DNA of 39,501 nt from an uncultured Microbacterium sp. (GTDB taxonomy: Bacteria > Actinomycetota > Actinomycetes > Actinomycetales > Microbacteriaceae): assembly GCF_947632095.1 (NCBI RefSeq), contig NZ_CANROA010000019.1, positions 1 through 39,501 of the forward strand, in the 5' to 3' direction. Position 1 is the first letter of the stretch. Each line of letters starts with the position of its first letter. The translations under genes and the position numbers were made by a program. Shown here piece after piece: positions 1 through 8,339 of the stretch. The notes beneath the pieces were generated by a model. It was not told where the DNA came from. It saw nothing but the letters and a program-made list of their open reading frames with translations, and did no database searches.

Positions 1-552
1 GACTTCCTCGACCAGCTTCAGCAGATGAAGAAGATGGGCTCGATGAAGAAGATGCTCGGGATGCTCCCGGGCATGGGCCAGATGAAGCAGCAGCTCGACG
101 ACTTCGACGAGCGCGAGATCGACCGCACCGAGGCGATCATCCGCTCGATGACTCCCGGTGAGCGCCGCAACCCCAAGGTGCTCAACGGCTCGCGCCGCCT
201 GCGCATCGCCAAGGGCTCCGGCATGACCGTCACCGACGTGAACCAGCTCGTGCAGCGCTTCGAGCAGGCGGCGAAGATGATGAAGACCGTCGCCCGCGGC
301 GGCACCCCGAACATCCCCGGCATGGGTGCGATGCCCGGCATGGGACGCCCCGGCGCATCCTCCAAGCGGGGCAGCAAGAAGGGCAAGGCCAAGGGCGCAT
401 CCCGCTCGGGCAACCCGGCCAAGCGCGCCGCTGAGAACGCCGGTCTGCCCGCACCCGGCGCGGCTACCGGATCCGGGTTCGGGCTCGGCGGTCAGAAGGC
501 TCCGACCGAGGCGGAACTCGCCGAGATCCAGAAGCTCTTCGGCAACAACTGA
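1..552 (+). CDS. ffh: Signal recognition particle protein Ffh, C-terminal part (5' end outside window)
   Basis: The reading frame is open from the first base, so only the last 183 residues are visible. They form the methionine-rich M domain, which binds signal peptides and 4.5S RNA. Met-rich stretches (QQMKKMGSMKKMLGMLPGMG, residues 7-26) are followed by the family RNA-binding helix motif NGSRRLRIAKGSG and a second helix running into AAKMMK. The tail is Gly/Ala/Lys-rich and low in complexity, as is common in actinobacterial Ffh. The GTPase (NG) domain must lie upstream. Ffh targets nascent membrane proteins to FtsY and SecYEG. A strong terminator follows the stop codon at once, so this is the end of its operon. 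Confidence 0.96.
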   Translation, partial: DFLDQLQQMKKMGSMKKMLGMLPGMGQMKQQLDDFDEREIDRTEAIIRSMTPGERRNPKVLNGSRRLRIAKGSGMTVTDVNQLVQRFEQAAKMMKTVARGGTPNIPGMGAMPGMGRPGASSKRGSKKGKAKGASRSGNPAKRAAENAGLPAPGAATGSGFGLGGQKAPTEAELAEIQKLFGNN

Positions 553-557
553 CGCAC

Positions 558-596
558 ACGAAGAAGGCTCCCACCATCGGTGGGAGCCTTCTTCGT
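558..596. terminator. Bidirectional intrinsic terminator between ffh and glpD
   Basis: An 18-bp perfect stem (ACGAAGAAGGCTCCCACC, 558-575, with its complement at 579-596) closes a 3-base loop. The flanks give A-rich and T-rich runs on either side, so the element can end transcription from both ffh (+) and glpD (-), which converge here. Confidence 0.93.
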
Positions 597-608
597 TCTC
601 TCCGGCCG

Positions 609-2318
609 TCAGGCCGTGGCGACCTCGACCCCGACATCCACGCCGTGAGCGTCGAGGAGCTGCTCGGCGGTCTGCTCGATCTCTCTGTCGACGCGGGCCG
701 AGTCCCAGCCCAGCAACGGGGCGAGTTCCTCGGCGATCGAGCGGATGACCGCAGCATTCACATCGCCGGTGAAAGCGAGGCTCGTGCGTCGGAAGATCAC
801 GTCTGCGACGTGCACCACCTGCTCGTTCTCCACCATCCACGCCAGCTCCCGCGAGGAGAGCGCATCGCCGACGACAGGAGCATCCTCGCCTGCGGCGATG
901 AACGCGGCGACATCCGCCGCGCGAGTTCCGTAACGCGTGAAGAGTTCCTGCCCGCGAGCATCATCGCCGACGTTGTCGCGCAGCCACTCGAGCCTGCGGC
1001 GAGGGGTCTGCGGGAAGCCGTTTCCGCCGCCGATGCGGACGCCGGCCGTGCTGGTCAGGCGCTGGCGGCCGAGTTCGCTGAGCACGTGGTCGGCGAGGTT
1101 CTCGCCGAGGGCGCGGAATGTCGTCCACTTCCCGCCGACGAGGCTGAACACGGCGGTGCCGCCGTCGACACGACGCTCGATGCGGTAGTCGCGCGACACG
1201 AAGCCGGGAGCGGTGTCATCGTGGTGGGGTAGCGGACGGATGCCCGAGTAGCGGTAGACGATCTGCGAGCGGTCCACGGCGATCGTCGGAAAGACATGGT
1301 TGATGAGGTCGAAGAAGTAATCGACCTCCTCCTCGGTGCATCGCGCGGGAACACTCGGATCGGCGTCGATGTCGGTCGTTCCGACGAGGACGCGGCCCTT
1401 CAGCGGGTAGATGAGCACGATGCGCCCATCGGAGTGCTCGAAGAAGATCTCGCGGCCGGCGGTGGCCTCCAGCAGCTCGGGATGGTCGAGCACGATGTGC
1501 GAACCCTTGGTGCCGCCCATGAACGTCGTCTCCGCGCCCATCGCCTGATTCGTCAGGTCGGTCCAGGGGCCCGAGGCGTTGACGACGACATCGGCCTTCA
1601 CCGAGAACCCGGCGCCGGTCTCGCGGTCCCGCAGGCGGAGACCCTCAGCATCCATGCCGATCGCCTCGACATAGTTGAGCGCATGCGCGCCGGCATGCGC
1701 GGCTTCGCCGTCGCGGAGCACATCGAGGGCCAGACGCTCGGGGTCGTGCACGGATGCGTCGTAATACGTCGCCGTGTACTTGATGTTCTTATCGAGGCGG
1801 GGGAGGTCTGCGAGGGCCTTCTTGCGCCCGACGAAGCGGTGACGGGGCACGGAGCCGCCGTCGCGCGAGAACAGGTCGTAGATCGTCAGACCGATCTTGA
1901 TGAGGAAAGCACCGCGTTCGGTGGGCTTTCCCTGCTTGTGGGTCAGGAACCGCAGGGGAGCGGACAGGATGCCGGAGAACGTGGAGTAGATCGGAATCGT
2001 GGTCTCGAGGGGCTTGACGTAGTGCGGTGCGATCTTGAGCAGCCCATTGCGCTCGGTGACCGATTCCTTGACGAGGCGAAACTCGCCGTTCTCGAGATAG
2101 CGGATACCGCCGTGGATCATGTGGCTGGAGGCGGCGGTCGCACCGGAGGCGAAGTCGTCGCGCTCGACGAGGAGGACGTCGACCCCCTGCATCGCGAGGT
2201 CGCGGAACGTCGAGATGCCGTTGATCCCGGCGCCGATGATGACGACGGTGCTGCGTCCGCCCTCGCGTGCGGCGCGCACGTTGTCTCGTTCTGCCGGGGT
2301 GGTGCCTGGGGCGCTCAT
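609..2318 (-). CDS. glpD: Glycerol-3-phosphate dehydrogenase (FAD-dependent)
   Basis: This enzyme oxidises sn-glycerol 3-phosphate to dihydroxyacetone phosphate at the membrane and passes electrons to quinone. The 569-aa product has the N-terminal FAD dinucleotide-binding motif IGAGINGIS (about residues 27-35), then FRDLAMQG, DFASGATAASSHMIHGG and a C-terminal region with LVGGKWTTFRALGEN, all typical of GlpD/GlpA. The ATG at 2318 is chosen because AAGGAGAG lies three bases before it; an upstream in-frame extension of 41 codons would run through the promoter and operator. The gene is divergent from a SorC-type regulator and works with glpK downstream. Transcription probably starts near 2337, from a -10 box TATACC at 2349-2344 on the minus strand. 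Confidence 0.95.
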   Translation of the reverse strand: MSAPGTTPAERDNVRAAREGGRSTVVIIGAGINGISTFRDLAMQGVDVLLVERDDFASGATAASSHMIHGGIRYLENGEFRLVKESVTERNGLLKIAPHYVKPLETTIPIYSTFSGILSAPLRFLTHKQGKPTERGAFLIKIGLTIYDLFSRDGGSVPRHRFVGRKKALADLPRLDKNIKYTATYYDASVHDPERLALDVLRDGEAAHAGAHALNYVEAIGMDAEGLRLRDRETGAGFSVKADVVVNASGPWTDLTNQAMGAETTFMGGTKGSHIVLDHPELLEATAGREIFFEHSDGRIVLIYPLKGRVLVGTTDIDADPSVPARCTEEEVDYFFDLINHVFPTIAVDRSQIVYRYSGIRPLPHHDDTAPGFVSRDYRIERRVDGGTAVFSLVGGKWTTFRALGENLADHVLSELGRQRLTSTAGVRIGGGNGFPQTPRRRLEWLRDNVGDDARGQELFTRYGTRAADVAAFIAAGEDAPVVGDALSSRELAWMVENEQVVHVADVIFRRTSLAFTGDVNAAVIRSIAEELAPLLGWDSARVDREIEQTAEQLLDAHGVDVGVEVATA

Positions 2319-2343
2319 CGTCTCTCCTTGCTGGGCGTACACG

Positions 2344-2349
2344 GTATAT
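2344..2349 (-). promoter_or_regulatory. Predicted -10 box of glpD promoter
   Basis: On the minus strand the sequence reads TATACC, placing the transcription start near 2337 and giving a 5' leader of about 19 nt with a good ribosome site. No good -35 hexamer lies 16-18 bases upstream. The glp operator centre (2389) is 40 bases upstream of this box, which would suit an activated promoter. This is inference from spacing. Confidence 0.4.
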
Positions 2350-2381
2350 CCTGAGCCGGTCAGCACAAGCGCGCAAGCCGA

Positions 2382-2396
2382 GTGCACGACTGTGCA
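2382..2396. promoter_or_regulatory. Operator-like palindrome between glpD and its regulator
   Basis: GTGCACGACTGTGCA is a near-palindrome (TGCACG-N2-tGTGCA) that matches the sequence upstream of glpK (3383-3397) at 12 of 15 bases. It lies at about -50 relative to the predicted glpD start and just before the ribosome site of the regulator gene. One protein bound here could therefore activate glpD and repress its own gene. SorC-family regulators are the natural candidate. Confidence 0.6.
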
Positions 2397-2406
2397 AGGA
2401 GTATCC

Positions 2407-3372
2407 ATGGTCGACCGTCCCCACGGCGATCCGCAGGCCATCGCGGCCCTGCGCGCCGCACAGATGTACTACCTGCAGGACATGACGATGGATGCCATCG
2501 CCCGCGAACTGTCGACCTCGCGCTCGTCCGTATCGAGGCTTCTGGCCCGCGCTCGGGAGACCGGCCTCGTCGAGATCCGCGTGAACACCCCGCAGGGGCA
2601 GGAACTGCGTCTCGAGGAGGCGATCCGCCGGCGTTACGGCATCGCGGCGCACGTCGTGCCGACCCCGCAGGCCCTCTCCGACGTCGAACGCTTCGAACGG
2701 GTCGTGATGAGCGCCGCCCGTCAGCTGCCGCTGTACTTCGACTCCAACATGACGCTCGGCATCGCCTGGGGGTCCACGCTCGACGCGATCAGTCGCCATC
2801 TGCCGAAGAAGGAGACGCACAACTCGACCGTGGTCCAGCTCAACGGCGCCGGAAACACCTTCACGACGGGCGTCGACTACGCGAGTGAGATCCTCCAGCG
2901 TTTCGGGCAGGCCTTCGGTGCCAGCATCCAGCAGTTCCCCGTTCCCGCGTTCTTCGACGACCCGCGCACGAAAGAGGCGATGTGGCGCGAGCGCAGCACC
3001 CGCCGGGTCCTCGAGCTGCAGTCGCACGCCGATATCGTGTTGTTCGGGCTCGGCTCGCCCCTCGCCGAGATCCCCAGTCGGGTCTACATCGGCGGCTACC
3101 TCGACCGGGACGACTACCGATCGCTGCGCGAGCAGAAGGTCGTCGGCGACGTGGCGACCGTGTTCTATCGTCAGGACGGAAGCTGGCGCGATATCGAGCT
3201 GAACAAGCGCGCGACCGGTCCGGCGTTCACCGCGCTGTCCCGGGTGTCCCGACGCATCTGCGTGGTGTCCGGCGTGCAGCGCCTGCCGAGCCTGCGCGGC
3301 GCGATCGCCGCCAAGCTCATCACGGACCTCGTCCTCGATGAGGACCTCGCCGAGCAGCTTATCGAGACGTGA
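2407..3372 (+). CDS. SorC/DeoR-family sugar-binding transcriptional regulator (probable glp regulator)
   Basis: The 321-aa protein has an N-terminal helix-turn-helix ([21 protein letters not shown], about residues 26-46) joined to a sugar-phosphate-binding effector domain of the SorC type, which senses phosphorylated sugars or polyols. Landmarks include [15 protein letters not shown] and [20 protein letters not shown]. The ATG follows AAGGAG by five bases; a longer in-frame ORF upstream overlaps glpD antisense and is not credible. Its place between glpD and glpK, with the same palindrome before each target, implies control of glycerol 3-phosphate use. The inducer (glycerol 3-phosphate or another polyol phosphate) is inferred, not visible. 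Confidence 0.88.
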   Translation: MVDRPHGDPQAIAALRAAQMYYLQDMTMDAIARELSTSRSSVSRLLARARETGLVEIRVNTPQGQELRLEEAIRRRYGIAAHVVPTPQALSDVERFERVVMSAARQLPLYFDSNMTLGIAWGSTLDAISRHLPKKETHNSTVVQLNGAGNTFTTGVDYASEILQRFGQAFGASIQQFPVPAFFDDPRTKEAMWRERSTRRVLELQSHADIVLFGLGSPLAEIPSRVYIGGYLDRDDYRSLREQKVVGDVATVFYRQDGSWRDIELNKRATGPAFTALSRVSRRICVVSGVQRLPSLRGAIAAKLITDLVLDEDLAEQLIET

Positions 3373-3382
3373 CCGCACGAGG

Positions 3383-3397
3383 GTGCACGTTCGTGCA
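3383..3397. promoter_or_regulatory. Operator-like palindrome upstream of glpK
   Basis: GTGCACGTTCGTGCA contains the perfect palindrome TGCACG-TT-CGTGCA. Its centre is 38 bases upstream of the predicted glpK -10 box TACTCT (3428-3433), almost the same distance as at glpD (40). It is the second copy of the glp operator described at 2382-2396. Confidence 0.65.
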
Positions 3398-3427
3398 GCG
3401 CGGCTGAGCCGATCCTCGGAAACCTTC

Positions 3428-3433
3428 TACTCT
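3428..3433 (+). promoter_or_regulatory. Predicted -10 box of glpK promoter
   Basis: TACTCT is followed by GGA, like several other -10 boxes in this window. It predicts a start near 3440 and a leader of about 40 nt. The -35 region (near 3404-3410) is poor, which would fit dependence on an activator bound at 3383-3397. Confidence 0.4.
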
Positions 3434-3478
3434 GGACTGCAGAGCAGACAACGCCGTCCCCGGCTGGAGAGAACACCT

Positions 3479-4978
3479 ATGCACATCGTCGCCATCGATC
3501 AGGGCACCACGAGCACGCGCGCCATCGTCTTCGACGAGACCGGCGAGATCACTGCAACCGGGCAGCGCGAGCACGAGCAGATCTTCCCGCAGCCGGGCTG
3601 GGTTGAGCACGACCCGCAGGAGATCATGGCCAACGTGCGCACGGTCATCGATGAGGCCGTCCGGGAAGCGGGGATCAACGCATCCGAGGTCGCCGCCATC
3701 GGCATCACGAACCAGCGCGAGACCGTCATCGTCTGGGACCGCGACACAGGTGAGCCGATCGGCAACGCCATCGTCTGGCAGGACACCCGCACGCAGGCGA
3801 CCATAGACGCCCTCGCCGAAGACGGGGGAGTGCGCCGCTTCGCCGGCATCACCGGACTGCCGCTCGCGACCTACTTCTCAGCCTCGAAGATCGCCTGGAT
3901 CCTCGATGAGGTCGACGGCGCCCGCGAGCGGGCCGAGCGCGGAGAACTGCTCTTCGGAACACCGGACACCTGGGTCCTGTGGAACCTCACGGGCGGTACG
4001 GAAGACGGCGTGCACGCGACCGACGTCACCAACGCCAGCCGCACCCTCCTCATGGATCTGCGCACGCTCGACTGGGACGACTCCCTGCTCGACGCGTTCC
4101 GCGTGCCGCGTGCGATGCTGCCGGAGATCCGCTCGTCCGCGGAGATCTACGGCGAGGCGTCGGAGACGGTGCTCGCGGGCACGCCGATCGCATCGATCCT
4201 GGGAGATCAGCAGGCGGCGACCTTCGGTCAGGCCGCTTTCGAGCGAGGCGAGTCGAAGAACACCTACGGGACGGGGAATTTCCTCATCGTCAACACCGGC
4301 GAGGAGATCGTCGACAGCGAGAACGGCCTCATCACGACGGTCGCGTATCGCATCGGAGACGAGGCCCCGCGCTACGCGCTGGAGGGGTCCATCGCCGTCA
4401 CAGGCTCCCTCATCCAGTGGTTGCGGGACAACCTCGGCCTGATCTCGGATGCCCCGGAGGTCGAGACGCTCGCCCTCACCGTGGAGGACACGGCCGGGGT
4501 CTACATCGTCCCGGCCTTCTCCGGCCTCTTCGCACCCTACTGGCGCCCCGATGCCCGCGGCGCGATCCTCGGCCTCACCCGATATGCCCACAAGGGTCAC
4601 ATCGCCCGCGCCGCGCTGGAAGCGGTCGCCTTCCAGACCCGCGAGGTGCTCGAGGCTGTCATCGCCGATACGAGCGTCTCCCTGGAAGAACTGCGCGTCG
4701 ACGGCGGCATGGTCGGCAACGACACGCTCATGCAGCTGCAGGCCGACGTCCTCGGAGTGCCCGTCATCCGTCCCGCGGTCATCGAGACAACCGCGCTGGG
4801 CGCCGCTTACGCCGCGGGCCTCGCGGTCGGCGTGTGGGACGACCGCGATGAGCTGCGCGGCATGTGGCGCGAGGATGCGCGCTGGACTGCTTCGATCGAC
4901 GACGCCGAACGCGACCGGCGTCTCGCCCGCTGGCACAAGGCCGTCACGCGCACCTTCGACTGGGTCGACGAGGGCTGA
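3479..4978 (+). CDS. glpK: Glycerol kinase
   Basis: The enzyme phosphorylates glycerol with ATP to sn-glycerol 3-phosphate, the rate-limiting step of uptake and catabolism. The 499-aa length is normal for GlpK. The FGGY-kinase fold is marked by the N-terminal phosphate loop [13 protein letters not shown], by [30 protein letters not shown] and YGTGNFL, and by the C-terminal [18 protein letters not shown]. The ATG at 3479 is preceded by GGAGAG with a 7-base gap; the upstream extension is non-coding regulator tail and promoter. The gene converges on a YbdK-type ligase with only one base between the two stops and no terminator. No glycerol facilitator gene (glpF) is next to it. Confidence 0.97.
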   Translation: MHIVAIDQGTTSTRAIVFDETGEITATGQREHEQIFPQPGWVEHDPQEIMANVRTVIDEAVREAGINASEVAAIGITNQRETVIVWDRDTGEPIGNAIVWQDTRTQATIDALAEDGGVRRFAGITGLPLATYFSASKIAWILDEVDGARERAERGELLFGTPDTWVLWNLTGGTEDGVHATDVTNASRTLLMDLRTLDWDDSLLDAFRVPRAMLPEIRSSAEIYGEASETVLAGTPIASILGDQQAATFGQAAFERGESKNTYGTGNFLIVNTGEEIVDSENGLITTVAYRIGDEAPRYALEGSIAVTGSLIQWLRDNLGLISDAPEVETLALTVEDTAGVYIVPAFSGLFAPYWRPDARGAILGLTRYAHKGHIARAALEAVAFQTREVLEAVIADTSVSLEELRVDGGMVGNDTLMQLQADVLGVPVIRPAVIETTALGAAYAAGLAVGVWDDRDELRGMWREDARWTASIDDAERDRRLARWHKAVTRTFDWVDEG

Positions 4979-4979
4979 C

Positions 4980-6125
4980 TCAGACGACCGGAGCTCCCGG
5001 ACCGGTGCGGAACTCCCGGATCAGGTGCTGGACGACCGCACGAAGGTCGCCGTCGGACGCCTCGGCGACGCGAAGCTGGCGCTGATAGCTCGCTCCATCC
5101 GCGAGGATCGTGCCGATGCCGGCGAACTCGGCGGCGCACCCCAGGTCGACGGCGATCGGCTCGAGCGCGTCGAGCGTCTCGCGCAGGTGCTCGCCCACCC
5201 GGCGCTGCGTGCCCGCGGCATCCGTGATGATCGTCGCGTCGAGACCGTACCGGGCGGCGCGCCACTTGTTCTCCCGGTGGAACCATGCGGGCATCGTCGG
5301 CAGCTCCCGTCCGTCATCGAGCATGCGGGAGAAGTGCTCGACGAGCACCTGCACGAGTGAGGCGACCGAGGCGAGCTCGGTGAGAGTGGACAGCCCATCG
5401 CACGCGCGGACCTCGATCGTGCCCCAGCGCGGCGCCGGACGGATGTCCCAGCGCACTTCGGTGGAATCCGCCATGACGCCGGTGCGCACCATGTCGTCGA
5501 GGTAGCGCTCGAAGTCCGACCACGACTCCAGCATCCACGGGAGCCCCGCGGTCGGCAGCTGCTGGAAGACGAGTGCGCGGTTCGAGGCGTACCCGGTCCG
5601 CTCGCCCGCCCAGAACGGGCTCGACGCCGAAAGCGCCTGCAGATGGGGGAGGAAGCCGGCCAGCGCATTGATGATCGGGAAGACCTTGTCGCGATCCTCG
5701 ATGCCGATGTGCACGTGGATGCCCCAGATCATCATGTTGCGCCCCCACCACTGGGTGCGCTCGATCATCCGGTGATAGCGCGTCTTGTCGGTCACCTGTT
5801 GGTCGAACCACTGCGCGAACGGGTGGCTGCCGGCGGAGAGCAGCTCGATGCCGGCCGGATCCGTCGCCGCGCGCACAGCGGAGATGGCCTGCGCGATGTC
5901 TCCCACCGCATGCGCCACATCCCGGCCGATTCCACTGGTCACCTCGATCGTGTTGGTGAGCAGCTCCCCGGTGACGGTGTGCCGCTCCGCAGCGCTCTCG
6001 TCCTCGAGGGCGGCGAGCAGCTGCGGGGCCCTCCCGACGAGGTCGCCCGTTTCGGGGTCGGCCAGCATGATCTCCCACTCCAGGCCGACGGTCGAGCGGT
6101 CTGACTCGGCGAAGTCTTGCGTCAC
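4980..6125 (-). CDS. YbdK-type carboxylate-amine ligase (GCS2 family)
   Basis: The 381-aa protein belongs to the glutamate-cysteine ligase family 2. Visible family motifs are [18 protein letters not shown] near the N-terminus, [32 protein letters not shown] and [18 protein letters not shown]. These ATP-dependent enzymes join a carboxylate to an amine; E. coli YbdK has weak gamma-glutamylcysteine ligase activity. Most actinobacteria use mycothiol instead of glutathione, so the real substrate is open (an ergothioneine-type gamma-glutamylcysteine role is possible). The GTG at 6125 is preferred because homology begins just after it ([18 protein letters not shown]); there is no clear ribosome site. 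It is divergent from rpsP. Confidence 0.85.
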   Translation of the reverse strand: MTQDFAESDRSTVGLEWEIMLADPETGDLVGRAPQLLAALEDESAAERHTVTGELLTNTIEVTSGIGRDVAHAVGDIAQAISAVRAATDPAGIELLSAGSHPFAQWFDQQVTDKTRYHRMIERTQWWGRNMMIWGIHVHIGIEDRDKVFPIINALAGFLPHLQALSASSPFWAGERTGYASNRALVFQQLPTAGLPWMLESWSDFERYLDDMVRTGVMADSTEVRWDIRPAPRWGTIEVRACDGLSTLTELASVASLVQVLVEHFSRMLDDGRELPTMPAWFHRENKWRAARYGLDATIITDAAGTQRRVGEHLRETLDALEPIAVDLGCAAEFAGIGTILADGASYQRQLRVAEASDGDLRAVVQHLIREFRTGPGAPVV

Positions 6126-6195
6126 GGGGCCAGTCTGACACGCTCGGGCCCGGATGTCGGCGTGTTCCGACGGTGCATTTCGCTCCTGGCGTCGG

Positions 6196-6246
6196 GATCT
6201 GGCAGGATAGAGGGTCGGACGACGTTCTCGACCCTCTATCCAGATC
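6196..6246. repeat. Large inverted repeat in the ybdK/rpsP divergent region
   Basis: A 13-bp perfect inverted repeat (GGATAGAGGGTCG at 6205-6217, complement at 6229-6241) surrounds an 11-base loop. It is extended by five further pairs (6196-6200 with 6242-6246) after a 4-base bulge. No T run follows, so it is not a usual terminator. It could be an rpsP leader RNA structure or a protein site in the promoter region. Confidence 0.75.
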
Positions 6247-6332
6247 TCGTCCACTCATTTGAGCTTCCGCCGGGTGTGCACCCCACTCTCCGGGCGATCA
6301 GTTCGTTTCCTTCCACACAATTCAGGAGAATC

Positions 6333-6764
6333 GTGGCTGTCAAGATTCGTCTCAAGCGCATGGGCAAGATCCGTGCACCGTACTACCGCATCGTCGTCGC
6401 CGACTCGCGCACCAAGCGCGACGGTCGCGTGATCGAGGAGATCGGCAAGTACCAACCCACCGAGCAGCCCTCGTTCATCGAGGTCGACTCCGAGCGTGCG
6501 CAGTACTGGCTCTCCGTCGGTGCTCAGCCGACCGAGCAGGTCGCGGCTCTGCTGAAGCTCACGGGCGACTGGGGTAAGTTCAAGGGCGACAAGAACGCGG
6601 TCTCGACCGTTCAGGTCGCCGAGCCCAAGGCCGCTTTCGAGGCCGACGCTTCCAAGAAATCGGTCGTCAAGCCCAAGGCGGAGAAGAAGGAGGCTCCCGC
6701 TGAGGAGGCTCCCGCCGCTGCCGACGCGGAGGCCGCCGAGGCTCCCGCCGCTGACGCGGAGTAA
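6333..6764 (+). CDS. rpsP: 30S ribosomal protein S16
   Basis: S16 is an assembly protein of the small ribosomal subunit. The N-terminal part [31 protein letters not shown] is the family signature, and YQPTEQPS and [20 protein letters not shown] follow. At 143 aa it is longer than the 80-90-aa core because of a C-terminal Ala/Glu/Lys-rich tail with repeated EAPA units, common in actinobacteria. The GTG start at 6333 is set by AGGAGA just upstream and by the conserved N-terminus. It is the first gene of rpsP-khpA-rimM-trmD. Confidence 0.97.
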   Translation: MAVKIRLKRMGKIRAPYYRIVVADSRTKRDGRVIEEIGKYQPTEQPSFIEVDSERAQYWLSVGAQPTEQVAALLKLTGDWGKFKGDKNAVSTVQVAEPKAAFEADASKKSVVKPKAEKKEAPAEEAPAAADAEAAEAPAADAE

Positions 6765-6769
6765 TCGCT

Positions 6770-7000
6770 GTGCTGTCCGCCGCGCTCGAGCACATCGTCA
6801 AGGGGATCGTTGATCACCCGGAAGATGTCACCATCACCGCTTCCACGTCGCCGCGAGGCGACCTCCTCGAGGTGCGCGTGCACCCCGACGACCGGGGGCG
6901 CGTGATCGGGCGCGGCGGACGGACCGCGAAGGCACTGCGCACACTCGTCAGCGCCTTGGCCGACGGGCAGCGCGTCCGCGTCGATGTCGCGGACGACTGA
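6770..7000 (+). CDS. khpA: KH-domain RNA-binding protein KhpA
   Basis: This is a 76-aa single KH domain protein starting with GTG five bases after the rpsP stop. The GxxG loop that contacts RNA is visible in RVIGRGGRTAKALRTLV. The family (YlqC/KhpA) binds many RNAs, often with KhpB, and has been linked to cell division and ribosome-related functions. Its place between rpsP and rimM is conserved in actinobacteria and Firmicutes. It overlaps rimM by 17 bp if the upstream rimM start is used. Confidence 0.93.
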   Translation: MLSAALEHIVKGIVDHPEDVTITASTSPRGDLLEVRVHPDDRGRVIGRGGRTAKALRTLVSALADGQRVRVDVADD

Positions 7001-7604
7001 CGTGGTATCTGCAGAAGCTCCCCAGGGCAAGAACCAGCTCCGCGTCGGACGCCTCGTCAAGGCCCATGGCCTCAAGGGCGGTCTGAAGCTCGAGCTGTAC
7101 ACCGACAACCCGGAGCGACGCTTCGTCACCGGGGCGGAATTCACGTTGCAGGTGCCCGAGGCATCTCCGTGGCACCGCAAGACCATCACGGTGCGCGAGT
7201 ACCGTCTGATGAACGGCAACCCGGTCGTCTTCTTCGAAGGCATCGATGACCGCGATGAGGCCGAGGGCCTCGTGCGTGCGATCCTCTGGATCGACCAGGA
7301 CGCCGATGAAGCAGAAGACAACGCCTGGTACGACCACCAGCTGGTCGGCCTCGACATCGTCCGTGACGAACAGGTCATCGGAAAACTCGTGCGCGTCGAG
7401 CACATGCCCGCGCAGGATCTCCTGATCGTTCGCCCGACCGGAACGGACGGCGAGGTGATGGTTCCCTTCGTGGAGGCCATCGTCCCCGCGGTCGACATCG
7501 CCGGCGGACGAATCATCGTCACACCACCTGCCGGCCTCTTCGAAGAACTCCCCGACGCCGGTGAGCCCGACGCGGCGGACAGTGCACCGGCATCCGACGC
7601 CTGA
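6984..7604 (+). CDS. rimM: Ribosome maturation factor RimM
   Basis: RimM helps mature the 30S head domain and binds S19. The 206-aa protein shows the N-terminal RimM domain (LRVGRLVKAHGLKGGLKLELYTDNP, residues 19-43) and a C-terminal PRC-barrel (YDHQLVGLDIVRDEQVIGKLVRVEH; then PFVEAIVPAVDIAGGRIIV). The tail is acidic and probably disordered. The start is uncertain: ATG at 6984 lies inside khpA, and GTG at 7002 comes just after the khpA stop. Neither has a clear ribosome site, so coupled translation is likely. Confidence 0.94.
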   Translation: MSRTTDVVSAEAPQGKNQLRVGRLVKAHGLKGGLKLELYTDNPERRFVTGAEFTLQVPEASPWHRKTITVREYRLMNGNPVVFFEGIDDRDEAEGLVRAILWIDQDADEAEDNAWYDHQLVGLDIVRDEQVIGKLVRVEHMPAQDLLIVRPTGTDGEVMVPFVEAIVPAVDIAGGRIIVTPPAGLFEELPDAGEPDAADSAPASDA

Positions 7605-7619
7605 TCGATCGCTCACCGC

Positions 7620-8306
7620 ATGCGCATCGACGTCGTTTCCATTTTCCCGTCCTATTTCGACGGTCTCGCGCTGTCCCTGCTGGGGAAGGCCCGTGAGACG
7701 GGGCTGATCGACCTCCGCATCCATGATCTTCGTGACTGGACCGACGACCGTCACCGAACCGTCGACGACACGCCCTACGGGGGCGGCGCCGGAATGGTCA
7801 TGAAGCCGGAGCCCTGGGCGCGGGCCCTCGACGAGCTCACGACGGACTCCGAGAACCCGACGCTGATCTTCCCCTCGCCGGCAGGAGAGGTCTTCCGTCA
7901 GAGGACGGCCCGAGATCTCGCGCACCGCGAGCACATCGTGATCGGCTGCGGCCGTTACGAGGGAATCGACGAGCGCGTCTTCGAATACGCGTCGACCCTC
8001 GGCGAGGTGCGCCTGGTCAGCCTCGGCGACTATGTCCTCAACGGGGGAGAAGTGGCCGCCATGGCGATGATCGAAGCCGTCGGACGCCTCATCCCCGGTG
8101 TCGTCGGAAACCCCGAGAGCCTCGTGGAGGAATCCCACGAGGACGGTCTGCTCGAGTACCCCTCGTACACGAAGCCTTCGAACTGGCGTGATCGCGAGGT
8201 GCCCGGCATCCTGCTCAGCGGAAACCACGGTGCGATCGCGACGTGGCGCCACGAGCAGCAGCTGGAGCGCACGCAACGACGTCGCCCGGATCTGCTCGCC
8301 GACTGA
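7620..8306 (+). CDS. trmD: tRNA (guanine37-N1)-methyltransferase TrmD
   Basis: TrmD makes m1G37 next to the anticodon, using S-adenosylmethionine, and prevents +1 frameshifts. The 228-aa protein has the expected SPOUT trefoil-knot landmarks: the N-terminus [40 protein letters not shown] and [15 protein letters not shown], with the C-terminal EYPSYTKP region. The start codon is fixed by the conserved N-terminus although no ribosome site is seen, so it probably depends on coupling to rimM 15 bases upstream. The usual neighbour rplS is not downstream here; SURF1 converges instead. Confidence 0.97.
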   Translation: MRIDVVSIFPSYFDGLALSLLGKARETGLIDLRIHDLRDWTDDRHRTVDDTPYGGGAGMVMKPEPWARALDELTTDSENPTLIFPSPAGEVFRQRTARDLAHREHIVIGCGRYEGIDERVFEYASTLGEVRLVSLGDYVLNGGEVAAMAMIEAVGRLIPGVVGNPESLVEESHEDGLLEYPSYTKPSNWRDREVPGILLSGNHGAIATWRHEQQLERTQRRRPDLLAD

Positions 8307-8339
8307 CCCTTTTCGTTTCCGCGCACGGGCTCCGGCTGG

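Noticed and set aside
1296..2354. 352-codon plus-strand frame inside glpD
   Set aside because: Mirror frame of a clear FAD-dependent dehydrogenase, no homology signature.
2119..2406. N-terminal extension of the SorC-type regulator
   Set aside because: It overlaps glpD antisense and covers the operator and promoter; the ATG at 2407 has a good ribosome site.
6657..6761. Repeated GAGGCTCCCGC units in the rpsP 3' end as a possible DNA repeat
   Set aside because: They only encode the low-complexity EAPA tail of S16, common in actinobacterial ribosomal proteins.
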